Shown in pieces: positions 24,101 through 39,100 of a stretch of 64,000 nucleotides of DNA. The notes beneath the pieces were generated by a model. The model saw only the letters and a list, made by a program, of their open reading frames with translations. It had not been told where the DNA came from and searched no databases. The stretch covers positions 29,414,501 to 29,478,500 of the forward strand of contig NC_073358.2 in assembly GCF_027580225.2 (NCBI RefSeq), in the 5' to 3' direction. The position numbers were made by a program, and so were the translations under genes. This stretch comes from Misgurnus anguillicaudatus. Taxonomy: Eukaryota; Chordata; Actinopteri; Cypriniformes; Cobitidae. Positions within the stretch are counted from its first letter, which is position 1, and each line of letters starts with the position of its first letter.

Positions 24101-27100
24101 TTTACACATCATTGATAGAAAATCTTTGTTAATAACAGCAGATGGATGTTTAAAATTTGTTGGCGAATGAGCTACTCAACCAGTTATACCAGTTTCAAAG
24201 CGCCAGCTCATTTATGACGGTTACATTTTTTAAAATTTTGATTTATACCCCATCTGCAATGTAATGTTGATGTCTGGTTTGTTAGGGGACAGTGGGACAG
24301 TATTTGGCTGAGATACAACTATATGAAAATCTGGAATCTGAGGGTGCAAAACATGAACATATTGAGAAAATCGCCTTGTAATAGCCAATAGGGGTGCACC
24401 GATATAGACAGCTTCATCGGGCGCACATGCGATGACGCGATAAGCGTCTGGTCCGAACTTTACTTCCGGTTTCTGTTTGTTGAATGGTCTGACTAGTTGC
24501 TAAAACTGAACTCTTAAACAAATACCTCGTTGAAAATAATAAATGTTTTGGGTTTCTATTAGGGATGCACCGATAGGATTTTTTGGGCCGGGACCGATAC
24601 CGAATTAAACAGACAACTTCTGACCGATGCCAATACCGATATTAAACACTTGTATACAATACTATACAGCTGGTCTATTAGCTAGTTTATTTCTGCATCA
24701 AATTAATTTTACTGAACATGGGGTTTGGATCTAATTAACATTCAACTGACCAACATAATAAGAGAAGCACAAATTAAGCTAAAACAAATATAATAAGACA
24801 ACATAACCTTCAAAGGTGGTTTTTGATATTCAGCATTTCTTTTATTAACAACATTAACTCATTTTTTTTTTTTACATATAATGGATTTCTTTAATAAACA
24901 TAAATAATGCCAGTGCTATTGCTTTAAACAGAGTATAAATACACTAAAGTTTCTTTTATTGTCCAAGACATTTGAGCCAGCTCAACAAAGGTTTTCTGTC
25001 GGTGCTTAAGTATAGTGCACACCAGAACATTAAATCATTTTAATTGAACAACAGACATGCAACTCATTGCCTTTATGTGGTTAATTAATAAACAATCGGT
25101 ATCGGCCTTTCTTGTGCTATTGCCGATATTCCGATGGTTTCAAATTAATAAAAAATCGGCCGATAAATATCGGCGGACGATACATCAGTGCATCACTATT
25201 TCCTATGTAATCTACATGTTGTTTATTTTGCTTGTTATATAAATAAACTACTTTAAAAGGACTTATTCTTTGCAGAGTTTACCGGAAGTTACGTGATGAC
25301 CACGAAAGCCACTTGTTTATTTAGTTACTGCTGAAACCATCTATATCGGCCAGTGATACTTGCTATGCTTCTCAATGAGTTACGGTGAAATGCGCTATAT
25401 TCAAAAGCCAGAGGGCGCTCTCGTGCAGAAACTCAATATGCGCTGTAGTCGAAGAACCATACACATGCAGCTATGGCAAGCAGCTCCTGAAAATGGCTTA
25501 AGGATATATTTATATTGCTGTTCTTCGAACCTTTTCAGGTATTTTCATGATACAAAATATGAATAATAATTATGTATGACGAGTGTTGCTTTTTCAAATG
25601 CATGTTATAAACGACTCAAACAAACAGTGATTTGAGATCGATAAGGACTTACTGATCAAAAGCCTTGGTACATGAAATATCTGTGAATAATATCGGCTGT
25701 GTATTGTTGACTATTTGTTATAAATATACCCATGCAACTTATGTCACAAATGTGTCCTACATCTAAAATTGTCGGGATCTTTCTCTACCAACCATCATCA
25801 TGTATTCACCGGTGGAGTTCCCATTAGAGCCGCACAATATACCGTTTCAGCATCGATAACGCAAAACGTGCGCATCTGCAATAGTCACAACATACAGAGC
25901 TTGTTTTTCAAAAGAAACACTATTTTGAACCCCTTTTGCCAGTGGGACACTATATAAGAAAGGTTTTACACTGCAGAAAGAAATCACAGATGTTTGTGAG
26001 AAATCAGTGAGCAATATAAAAATGGAAGGAAGAAGTTTATTCCTCTTAAACTGAGCTTTTAGTCATCTGGCAAAGTTATCCAGTATTTTGCATGAAAACA
26101 TAACATTGCAAAATAAGTTTCCTTTCACTATTGTGCAAACCTGGTTTGCATGTACTGGTTGCTTTTGTTCACTCTCTGGTCCTGCTGATCCATTAAATAG
26201 ATCTACTAGTTTTAATCATATTATATAGTTAACTTATTAACTGATTTCAAGCATTAATTTTTAGAAGGAAACATGCTTAGGATCAAGATATCTACAACAG
26301 TGGTTGATGTTTGACGTTAAAGCTGCAATTATTAAAGTTGTGTAAATGCATATAAAATCAGTGTTTAAAACTTTACCTTACCCTGATTCACAAATGTAAG
26401 CTTATATGAATTATAATTTGCTTGGTTGGATTTAACAGAAATATAACAACAGAAATAAGAGTTCCCGCTACTATTTCACACATGCTGCGGATAGTAAAGA
26501 GTTAAAGTTTGTTCAACAGTTGGTTAGAATTCAAACTTGTCATTTAGAAAGCAGTGTTTAATCTGTAAAATCTTAAATGGTGGGGGGGGGGGTGTCAATG
26601 GTATTTCATGCATTCTGAGTTATTACTAGGGGTAGGTATCGTTCACATTTTAACGGTACCGGGTCCAATACCAGTACCTGGAATTCTATATCGGTACTCA
26701 GCGGTACCTTTTTCTGTACTTTACTCTGGCTGAAGTGACTTTCAGTGGACATAATAAGCCCAAACCTCTCATTTTCAACATTTTGTTATTTATTTCGAAA
26801 TGTTCAATAATACACACAATCTTTAAATAAATAAATAAATCTCTACAACATCGAGGGCATATGTCTTGCATATAAATAAAAAAAGTAAATAAAATACATA
26901 AGACAAATGATCAATGAACATAAACGTCATAAAAGCAACATAAAAGTAAACTTTTATGTAGAAAACAAGACTAGCAGTTTTTTTTTTTTTTTTTTAGAAA
27001 AATCAGCATGTCAACTTTTTCAGGTAAAAGCCGTGTCCACTTCACGCTCATTGTGTCCCCTGCTGTAGACAACACTCGCTTTGAGGATGTAGAAGAGGAC

Positions 27101-30100
27101 TGGACACAGAGATACTTTTTTGCCAAGCTGGCCAGCATTGGCATTTGGTCTGCATGTGGTTGAATGTGTTCGAACAGCCACACGGGCCGCCTTCTCTCCG
27201 CCAATTTATGTAAGCTGTGGTAATGAGCACAAAGTTTTATGTCTTTTCTGACTTTTAGCGTGAGAAAAGTCACGCTATCTTGAGTGCTATCTTTAGGCTT
27301 TCGTTGATAAAACTAAAGCGGCTGATCTCCGCGTATTTAATTCGTTTCATTTTGCGAGCGTGTGAAAGTTGCGCGATCTTATTTCATTAATTGCGCTGAA
27401 AAATCTGAGAAAGCTCCAACATATTCATGTACAAAACACAGTGCAGCATGTTTACTTACAACACAAGCAGCGCCATAATATTAGTTTGCGTCTATTTAAA
27501 CCCGCCATTACTCCAGCTAGCGTTTAAACGAAAGCAGGGGGACTTCCCCGCAGTCTCCACGGACCACCACTCAAAGTAATCAGGACAGAAGCGGTTGAAA
27601 GTGGACAAAAGAGACGGACTGGTATTGATAAATACCAGGTGTAAACAGAATGTGTCTCTCTCGTCCACTTGTGATCTGATCGACGAAAACGCATCTTAAT
27701 AAGCACTCCTGTGCTTTTAAATACACGATTGTGTTTAAATAAGTGCTTCCTCAGGTTGGATGTATCACCACTACCTGCCTTGCACGTACTGTTACGAATA
27801 TTGCAGGTAGCATTGTCTGCATAATTTTTTGTGAAATGTAACCACACATTAGAGCGCTTTCTGTTAGCCATTGAGCAAGTTGCAAAGGGGTGTCACTTCC
27901 CACACGATTTCTCTCTCGCGCGTACCAGACTCACGCGGTGTGCAGATGTGTTCTCTCAGGTATCGAAATTGAGCACCGATTGACTTTATGTGAATCGGTA
28001 GTACCGACACAACTCGGTCGGTGCCTATAAAAGTACGGAGTTTGGTGCCCATCCCTACTTATTACACTGTTTTAGAGTTGGTGTCAAAAAAGCAGTTGGC
28101 CGTGTTACAGAGTATTTCTTTGCACTTCGACTGGGTTCGTACAAGTTTCTGAAAAAAAATTCGATTACGGGTCCAGCTGACATTTCAAGGGTACGCTATA
28201 ATACATATCACTTGTTATCACTTATAATACACTCACCCGTCAATCAGTAGGAGAGCGAGAACTGAGGATTCTAGGTTACAGGCGTCACTTCACGCGACAG
28301 CTTTGTTTTATATCAAACTCAACAATGGCACGAAAAAAAAGAAAAACCCAGCATTATGGAAACAATGGATATAGTTTGTTTATCCGGGGTAGCAGCGGAG
28401 TTTTGCGTTTGTGTTTGTTTAACACTGTATTTGATTAAAAAGTTGAAAAGTCCCAACCGGGTCATGAGTTGCATGCGGTAAGTAAGACTTCTGTGTTATA
28501 TTGAAAATAAGTGCATAAGTGCATATTATATAAATGACATGAACATGTAGTGAATCATAAATTATCCAGTCAGTGTTGTATAAAGTGTTGACTCGGGCAC
28601 GCTCCTCCCGCAGCTCGTAACTCCTCCTTCCAAATATTTTCGTACGTTATTGGAAAGAATCGGTAAAGCTAATCTGTCTAAAGCTAAATCTGATAAAATT
28701 AAAGACTCTTTGGAGATTAGAAGGATTTCTCTACAGGTACTCCAGATTATCATCAGATACGCAGAAACAGCATGTGTTGAGGACGCTTTAAGCGATGATT
28801 TTCTGGGGCTGAGACCTGTATGAGTTTCTTTATTTTATTGAACACAAAGATATTTCATAAATGATGGTAACCACTTAGTTGATTTTACCCATTGACTTCT
28901 ATAGTGGGAAAAACAAGTGGACATCAGTAAATACGATCAACTGTGTGCTTTCCATCATTTATCAAAATATCTTTGTGTTCAACAAAATAAAGCAACTCAT
29001 ACATGTTTAAAACAACATGAGGGTGAGTAAATAATAACAATGTTTTTTTTGGTTTTTTTTGGGTGAACTATCCCTTTAAGCCCATGTAATGTGCAGCGGG
29101 AAAAAAAGACAAGTGAAGAGCCTGCAGGCAGGCATGCTGCTCTATTACTTAACAAGCTGGAGCAGCTTCATTCTAAAACTGTGTACCCACAGAACTAGGT
29201 TTGTACACACCTGTATTTGTACAAACCGCATGGTTGTACATAGTTGTAACAGGGTGTATACATAAGCAAGTGTGTATACAGACTAATAGGATTTCAAGGC
29301 TATCAAAACTGGCACAGTATCGGGCAGTAGCTGCCCAACAGCTGCATGTTATAAAGATATCTGCATATCAGCCCAAGGCAGGTATTGTTATAATCGCAGA
29401 ATACATAACATCATTAAGATGACAGATTATAGCAGCGAAAATAAATTTCATGTTATGACAAGCCAATAATGCCTATTGGTTTTCTGTCAGCAAACGATCT
29501 TATCTCCATTCATTTTAAACCTTATTCTCTCGTCTCACCCATAATATCATATTAATTGTACATTCACCTGTCAATCATCCATTCTGTTTTCAGCTTTAGT
29601 TCTGACTCTTCCGTCTGGACGCAACAGGATATTTGCAATGGCAATTTTTTCTTTTGATCATTTATTCCCTTTCATCCCAGTGACATCTATATGACATGAA
29701 TTTATATTTACGTTACTGCCAGACACATTGTACTGACAGATGTTATGATAAATGTTATTTAATTAATCATTGATTTACATAAAAGATTAGCTCACTTTGA
29801 TGTTTGAATGATTTGTGTAGGCGATTGCTTACTTATGCTTGCATGTATCCCCAAATAGAAGTGCATACACAAACATTCAATGGCTCAGCTGCTCAGTGAG
29901 CCAATCACACACACATTTGTTTGCTCGTTCGTTTCACTTATACAGGTTGCATCCAGCAGTTGTTATTAAATGAATTGCCCTGGTCCACTCTGTCCTTTCG
30001 TAACCCTGATTTATCAGTCTGTTTTTCCATCTCTCTCTTATGAATGACTGTCTTCACCTCGCATCACTCTTCATTTTTTGCGGCAAGTATTTTGGCTTTG

Positions 30101-33100
30101 ACGTCTCCAATGTTGTCTGTTGCTGTGTTGTTTTTAAGGGCACTCATGGGTGTGCTTAAAATGTCAGTTTGAACTCTCTGCACCCCTCGCTTGATAGATT
30201 TTTTTTGTGAAATTTGCTATCAAAACAATAACAGTTCCATGTTCTCGTTCACAAATCTCATGTAGCGGCACGGCTTGACGTTTTGGTATGCGGGTGCAAA
30301 CTAAGATGTTTAATAAAGCCTTGCCAAATATTACATGTGAAACTTTGATTTTACATAACATGTCGTTTAAAATCGCACAATGGAAATTGATTAGTCATTA
30401 ATGGATGGCTGCAACGATGCTCCTTTAAAGGCCCACTGAAGTGCAGTGTGCGGGATGATGTCAGTTTTTTAACGCTGCTAACAATATCTATATAGCCTAC
30501 TGTCTACAAACATTAATAATATTAACATTACATCGTTTAAAACATCTACGGGTTTAGCATCAGTGTATGGTCTCTGTTTTGAGATACAGACGCTCTAGCA
30601 TCATAAATGTAGTATTTTGTTACAGAAGTCCAGATGACAACATGCAGAATATAAACGTGACTTCTGACCTTTGTGTTGATATAACGATCGCAAGTCGAAT
30701 CAGGTCTGTTTCAGATGTGTGAATAACGCATGAAAACCGTCTAATATAATACATCCAATGACCATTTTTGTCCACAAATACGTATAATCCATGAAATACA
30801 GATATATAGTCTGTTGTTTACATCAGATTTCGCATGAACATCTTGTAATAGAATGTAATATACAATCCGCGGACTATTTGCGTCGTAACACTGTATATGA
30901 GATTACACTTTAGGTTCTAGTAAACACGTAAACCTGCATTCAAACTTTGTTTCTAAAAGTAGGCGGAAGTATAATACATAATATGTCTGATCACCTCCAC
31001 ACTGTTTTTGAAGCAGATTTGCACATATGATCCGCTTTTTGCTATCACGCTACACCCGGAGCACACTGTATGTGTGTGCATTGTAGCAGCTCACACCACA
31101 GTTGTATTAAGTCTAATAGGGTACCGGTTTAGATATAATTTAAACTGTTACAGAATAGAAGCAATAATAATAGTGACGTGTAATTTATGATGGCATATGG
31201 CAGTCTCATCAGGCTGTTGTTCGTGATGTTTGATCTTTTTTACAGCACTTTATAATACATCATTCTGTGAAGAATGTAAGCAGGTTGGATACATTTTGTG
31301 TGTGTGCACAGGAGCAGCTCACATGCCATTGACACAATATCAGACTTCATTTACCCCAATGGAAAGCAAATTCACAACGTCTGAATTTTTTCTTATCCAC
31401 TACTTAGTGCACTACAGTACCATTCCCCATATTAGTTGTATACTAATACTAGAAATTGTATCAACAAGTGTTCATTTCATGTGCAAGTGTCAAATAACGT
31501 AGAGCAGGGGTTATCAAAGTTTTTGCTGCCAGGGACCCCTTATAATAAAGAAAAATGTTTAAGGACCCCTTCAAATTCTAACAGTTACTAAACATATTCT
31601 TGTTTTAAAGCATGGGCTATGTCCCCCTACTTTTCAAAATCCTGATTTTGTCCCCCCACTTTCAAAGTCATTTGTTTTGATTTTTTAAACCGCACGTTTC
31701 TTCGCCGAGGAAAAAAACAGGACCGAGCAGAACAAGAAAAAGTTGCTCCATCCCGTTTACCCGAGTTTTTAGCGCGGTCGCGGCGTAAGGAGTGAACTTC
31801 AGAAGAGAACAAGGTGTGTGTATTTACTGCTATTTGCTATGACATCTGCATATTTCCTTACTATAAATGCAGTTTACATAATGTGACGCTTGAGAAATAC
31901 AAAACAGATTTTTGTTCCCTGTTTTGTGTTATGATTCTGACGCAAAGTCAAACTAAAAATTCTATCAGTTACACACCCAAACGTCTTGGAACACAATATG
32001 CCAAGGAAGTATTATTATACATCCGAGAATCGAGTTGATTGTGATGAGACACCCAACGAATGCAAAAAATAGTCTGAAGATTAATTTAAGAGTTTAGCTG
32101 TTTTCTCAAGTTCACTGTTTCAAAGCATTGGCATCACTTTTCCAAGTAACTACACCGGTGCTCGCCCTGTTGAGTGGCAAACGTTTAACAAAATGTGTGG
32201 TTTTCATAGCGGCTGCTGCGAAAATGCCAGTAAAACTGACTATTATCAGCTTGAATTGGATTTAGTTGGACTTGATAGAAGAAGTGGACAACACTTCGTT
32301 ACATTAGTTACATTTTCCAAGCATCTGTGCTTTATTGGGGTATTTGTCTTGGGAACATTTTTAATTCACTACATTCTAAAGCATAGAATCATACTGTGTA
32401 TTCTTTAATATTGCATATTAAAATTTATTTAATTCCTAATTACATTTAAATTGTGCACTTGTACTTGAGTAAAAGTATGTTAATGTACTTAAATATTAAA
32501 TGTAAAACAAAAACTTGTATTTATGAAATGTAATAGAGTAAAACTCATGATAATATGCTTTGGAATATATGTTTTAAAAAAAACCTGATAAAATACAAAT
32601 ACTTGAATACAAATAATACTAAGTAGAACGTAAAACCTCAGTTTGATAGTGACCCTAGCAACTTGTGAACCCACCTGTGGTCTGTGGACGTTGACATGAA
32701 TGATCATTTTACTTCTTCTTTCTGTATTTTTTGCAAGTCTGTAAAACGATAACTCCAAATTTTTGTTAAATCTGTTAGTAGTCTATCGCACAACAGCTTT
32801 TTTTCCATTTATAAGCTGTTTTCCTTGTGTTTTCGCTTATTAAACACTGTGCACAAATGCTGACGCTCTGTCTTTTGCCACTCAGTGGGCGTAACCGCAG
32901 TCATTTTCACTGAAGATGACGTCACGTGCATACCCTCTATATATAAATAAAATTAGTTTTCCGTGTATACCGCAGAATGTAAATAAGTGGGCGTTGCCAA
33001 CTCTGCACTCCCGAATGTTAGACTGAGTGTGACGGAGAAACATGTAAAATAATCCACTCATAACAAATGAACAAGTAATTTCATAATAAGGGCCAGTGAA

Positions 33101-33111
33101 TCCACCACGGG

Positions 33112-33149
<38 letters not shown>

Positions 33150-36100
33150 GCGCTAGGAGCTCTGTCGCCAAATTAAGAAATCACTTCTCGCACATAATGC
33201 TAATAGTTGTAAAGTTTCTGAGTGGCAAATATCTGCACATTTTTATATTCCAGAAACAATATAAACTGAAAAACATATACCATGAAATATACCATTACCA
33301 TTAAAAAAAATGACTCATTCCTTGAAATACATTTTTGGTCATTCCGCCCACCCCTAGATTCAACTTATGTGTTTTTAAGAGGGTTGTTTTGTTCAAATTA
33401 CATTCGGACTCAACAGTTATACTTTTTGAATCATCAGTAGGAAAACTGTGTGGTTCTTATTGTGAGAACCCCTTATGTAGAGGGCGGAACATTTGATTAG
33501 ACAGGAAATTTAATGAGAAAATGAAGTGTGGATGACCTAGGAGGCGTGTGTGACAAACTAGCTTTTGAATGCTTGTATCTTTTAAATGTCAGTGTTCTGG
33601 ACAGTGGCGGCTCGTGACTGCTCTTCCGAGGATGCGCTAATTCAAAATAAGATTGTCACGTGTGAGGTTCCCTTTTCCAAAATATGTGTCCTGCGTGTGA
33701 AGAGATCCTGTGTCAAAATAAGTGCCTGCTGCACACGCGTCAAAACCATTTATGATAAAAGAGACGCTCATGTAGTACACTCCCTTAACAGTAAACTCTT
33801 ATCATGTGAGTATCTGGCAAACGCGAGCGTCTCTTTTCAAGTTCAAGGCAGCAGGCACGACACGTGATGCACACACGATCTCTCGAAGCGCAGAACACAT
33901 ATTTTGAAATGACGAACAACACACATGACAAGCTACATACATGTTGTGACGAACTTCGCATCGTGCGCTTCAAAAAAAGAAGTCACCAGCCGCCACTGGT
34001 TCTGGACCATACCAGTTTATATCCTTAAGCCTAACATACTGAATGGAAAACAATTATTTCATCAGGACTTTACATGGGGTCTACTTTTTAACGACTGGAT
34101 TATCCAAATCACATTTTACGTCCATGTGTTAATCGCAGTTGAGAATTTTGACCTTATTTTTTTCCATCTTGTAAACTAAAGTAGTACTGGTGACCTTTAT
34201 CAGGCTGGCTACATGATCACACCAGGTGAGTCACTTGAAAAAAGTGAGAAAGTGATGAGTAAATGACATAGAATTTCCCTCGAGCAATTTGATACCGTTG
34301 GGCACTGGACTGGTTGGCTCTGGATTTGCCCTGATTGATCTACAAGCAGTGCGTGTGACGTCAAAGTTGAGAACATTCGGTTTATTTTTTATTTAAACAT
34401 CGTTGTTTTCTCATCCCTTAAACTCTCTCCCACTGACTGTGGAATTAGCAGCTCACTTTATTCTCTCCATCTGCTCATTACACTTTACCTGTTTAGCTGC
34501 TGGAAAATAAGATTACAGACTGTTTTTGCCTTTCAATTATTGTTACCGTGGCAACAACCTGTATTGGAAACTATAGTATTTACATTCATTATTGGGCTGG
34601 CCTTATTTTCAGAGGCATTAAAGGCTTTAAGTAAATAAAACGGCGTAATGAAAGCACCTTTGATGCAGGCACATCCCGACGTCGCCATGTGGCTCAGCAG
34701 TGTTTGCTCTCTCATTGTCATTATATTGTCTGACTCTTGGAGTATAAGTGGTTGTTGTGTATTCATTCTGGTTTATAATGTATCGGGATGTAAAACTAAA
34801 TAATAAATTACTTTTATTTGGTAATTGAGTAAATACAACTTATTAAAATAAGTAAAATTAAAAAAAGTAAAAAATCTGAATCAGATCCTTTTTTATAGAT
34901 ATTTCTCTTTTTTTGCTGAATGCTCAGGTAGTCTTATTGAAGATATTTGTATGCTGGTTAAGTAAGTATATAATGTAGTATATTTATTTAAATATATTAA
35001 TTGAAAAAGTGGTATCTTGTGTACATACTAGAAAATGTAATGGAAATGTTATTGATCAAATGATGTGGAAACTCAGTCTAAAAGATTGACTTTAAACCTT
35101 TTCTGTTTAGTTGGACAGAAGAAAACTGGAAAAATGTAACGGCATGTGAGTCTTAAATTTTAATGTGTTACCCATAGGTGTTAATCATCCTTCAAGAGGT
35201 GTTCCTGGCTGTGCAGTCTGCGGAGATGTCAACCAAACTCCGACCCCTCTGGTGGGAGGCGTGGCAAACTTTGGGTCGCGCCCAGCTTAATCTCGGCGAA
35301 ATGGAACTAGTAAGTGCTTGAACAATTGTCCAACAAAATGTATAACAGCAGCTAGTTGACCAGATAGACTCACATCTGTGAATTCACCTCTAAATTAAAA
35401 AATGTGATCGATAAGTGATGACAATAGACAAACACAAATTACACTCAAGTTTAAACAAGTTTTCATGTTTATATTGGACAAATGTAAGTTTGTGTGTATA
35501 ACGTAATGTTTATACATGGCTGAAAACGCAGACTGTGTGTATTTTCACTTTGGTTGCTATGATACGTCGTTACACAATTGTCGGCAAAGATATTTAATAT
35601 AAACAAGATGCATCACTGTTATTGATATGAATGGGTCAGAATGCCCACTCTAGTCCCGCCTCTGAGTAAAAAGAGCCAATCGATAAAGAATGGAGTCCTC
35701 TGGGAGAGAGAAGTTGTGCAGAATTAACGGGTCTTGTTGTAACAAGACCTGGAGGCGTCGCAGACACGACTTCCTTAAAAGGACTTTGGAGCGATATTTG
35801 TCTTACCCCTCCACCACTTTGATGGACGTCTGAGTAAAAAGTCACACTGACACATGCAGCGCTCTACCCAAGTTACTGGTTAAAAACAGAAAGTGCCCAG
35901 TGTACAGCGTGGACTAAAAGTTCATCGCCTTGCCAGGTGCTGGCATTTTTTAAAATTCGACACTCCCATTGCAAACCGCTGAAAAATACGCTGACCTCAG
36001 GAAAAAACGCTTCAGTGTGAACACGGCCTAACATTCACAAAGCCGTATGGAAAAACTATCCAAGCTACGGACTTTTCCAAAAACTAAGTGAAGTCAGAAG

Positions 36101-39100
36101 TCATCTGGAGTTTTTATCTTTTCTCATTTCTCTTCGTCTTTCTGTCATTAAATCTTTCCCCCCCAAAAAAAGATTTATATAAAGTTTATTTTATATGGTG
36201 AAATATTTCTCCTTTGCCCTTTTCTGCCTTGTAGCAGTTCATAATAAAATGTTCATTTAGTTCAGTCCCTGTTGGCTCTCTGTTCCTGTCAGTATGTGTG
36301 AGTTTACCGCAAATGCTCTCGCCAGTTATCCATCATTCAGATCAACTGGCACAGTAACAGAGTGTGTACTTCAGGACATTCACGCCCAGGAGTATGGAAG
36401 ATTACTTCGAGGAACAATGCAACTCCTTACCTGCCCCAACCTGTGTATGAATGTGTTCGTTAGACAGATACTTAATGAAAAAAAAAACTTGCAGATCCTG
36501 CATTCATCTGGCTAGTAACTACTGCACTTGGAGGAGAATGTACATGTATGTGAATGTGTGTGTTTGTGCTTGTACCTGTATGTGTGGGTGATTCTCATGA
36601 AATCCAGACTTAGAAGGTGTCCAGCATCAGATCTTGAAGCCATTTTTTGTTTGCACATATAAGATTAAGGTCTGAACTTACTATAATCATTATTTTTAAA
36701 GGATTTAAACAATATTTCCTATAGAATTATTTAAATATTATCATTATCAAAAATGATCATTACCGCAACATGATATTACATTAAATATATGCATTTACAA
36801 ACCCATGTTTCGGTAATGAGAACTAAAAGTTGTCTAAGTACTATGACAAACAAAATTTCAACTTTTATCTGGAGAGAAAAAATAAGAACTGCTTACCTGG
36901 TAGCCGTCTTGAGTGTCACAGTCAATTATGTCCCTTCCAACCTTGAGGGCTTACACAATGATTGAAAATTGTTGCGGAGAATGAGAATTTTTTTTCTTGG
37001 ACACATTTATATTCCTTATACATTTACCAATGATCACCAAATCCCACATGTTTCTTTACTGTAAATGTTTATAGTATAACATGCACTGAAGCTTTATATT
37101 TTTTAGATTTTTTAAATATAAATATTTCCATGTCAAAGAACCCAAATCCAGTCATGTTGCGGTAATAAAAATGTTCCCCTTAAATGTGGAAAAAACAACA
37201 AAGTTGGTTTGTATGATGTCATTTGAAATCATGTGCAAAATAGGACATGAAGAGATGTTTGTAACTGTATGCTTCTTATTTTGATACTCTTACTTTGCAA
37301 AATGTTTCATGACACCTCATAAGTCTAATTTCGCGAGAATCCCCCATGTGTGTTTTGGGGTTAATGCAAGTGTTGTGCTGTATCGCTCACTCACCGCACA
37401 CGTACCAAGCTTGAGATCTTGGCTAAAGATTGATTAAATATGTACAGGTATCTATTTCGGGCTAAACATGTGTCAAGTAATTTCATCAAATAGAAAAATA
37501 ACATGAGGAGGAGGAAGAAGCATGCTTAATCTGAGGAGTAATGTTTAAGCTTGTTAAGGGTTTAGGCTTTCATGGGATCGTAGAGCAGCATGGGAATTCA
37601 GACTGTTAAAAAAACAAGATTGTGCATTGGGGTTAGAGTTGCTGGTTACTGTTGAAACACAAACTAACACTCCAAAGTCCCAAACAGATTGATTAATCGC
37701 ATGGTGACAATGATATGATTGAGGTGATGTGCAAATGAGTGATTAAAATCCCATTTATCTCACCGTCACAGAGAGCTCACCTCATCGTTGCTTAGCAACG
37801 AAAGACGCCGCGGGAGCGCAACCTCCACAGCGGAAGGGAAGGAAGAAGCTAGACGCGAAATGTCACAAACAAATATGAAAATAAGTCACAAATCTTCCTG
37901 CAGGCCAGATTATGTTAGATTTTAGACAGTAGTTGCAGGCTGCTAAGAGGGGCTGGGTGGGTTTGAAACCCCTGGTTTACATATTATAGTTTTAAATCCT
38001 CATATGGTCCGATACTCCTTATGTTGAAGTCAAAATAAATGAACCTTTTCCATGATTACAGCACAACTGTTGAAATCATTTACCGTCTGTAGAATCGATC
38101 AGGCGCCTGGTGAAGAAGAGATCTCCTAAAGCCATCAGATAGCTTTAAATCCTCATTAAAGGTTTTGTTCTTGACAAGAACAGTATTTTTGGCATTGACT
38201 CACTCTGGGAACAGCTCTTATAGTCTTTATCTCTTCGGCTGATATATGTGATCTGGTGTTTTGGTTGAAATAGTCAGCAATTCCTTTGTAAAATCAATAG
38301 AGTAATTATGAAAGTCAAAAGGACCACTAAATCCTATTTATGAAGTCAATATTTGAATAGGGGGGAAACGAGAACAAATGTCGCTCTTTCTGTCTTTCCT
38401 CATACTGTACTCATATCCTCCCGCTCATTCCCAGGGTAACATGATTCAGAGCAGAACACTTCAAGTTTCATATAGAAGCTTTGTTTTGGAGTAGACTAAG
38501 CGTCTCTTTTAAACAGCAGCTTACACACATAAACCTATTTAAATCAAATGAATAGTTAGCTTTCTCACAGTCACATGATAATATGGGTACAAAATATTAG
38601 TTTAGGTATACGGTTCATCGTGAGTGACACGTCTGCTTGTCTTTATTTAGCCTAAACCACATGCCTGAGTCTTATTAGTCGCACTGTGGTGAAAATGAAG
38701 TTTTTATTCTTGTTTATATGTCTATGTGATGTTTTTATTATGCTTTAAGACAAACCATGCGCAAATTCATCATTTAACACAATTGCTGAGTATTTTATTC
38801 ATAAAATTTGAGTTTTTCAAAGACGTCTCATTCCCACATGTTGAAATGGCTTTGGTTTGCCATGTCACACGTATCTATACACATGATCACATCTATAATT
38901 ACACGTGCAGTGTGTACTAGTCTAATCTGGTAACATCATCTCTAAAACCAATTAGTGCTGCAAACAGACAGTTCACATGCATTGTGAAACCAGACTTAGC
39001 AGTTATATGTCTGAAACTACCATTTTAGCATCTGTTGTGAATACGAAAGGGTGGAAATGGGGACATTTGCATATTTATATAAGGGTGATTCTCACGAAAA

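Noticed and set aside
36580..37351. A 6-bp duplication ATGTGT for the first GGGTGATTCTC copy
   Set aside because: The other three copies show 4 bp, and the flank is TG-rich, so the longer match is probably chance.
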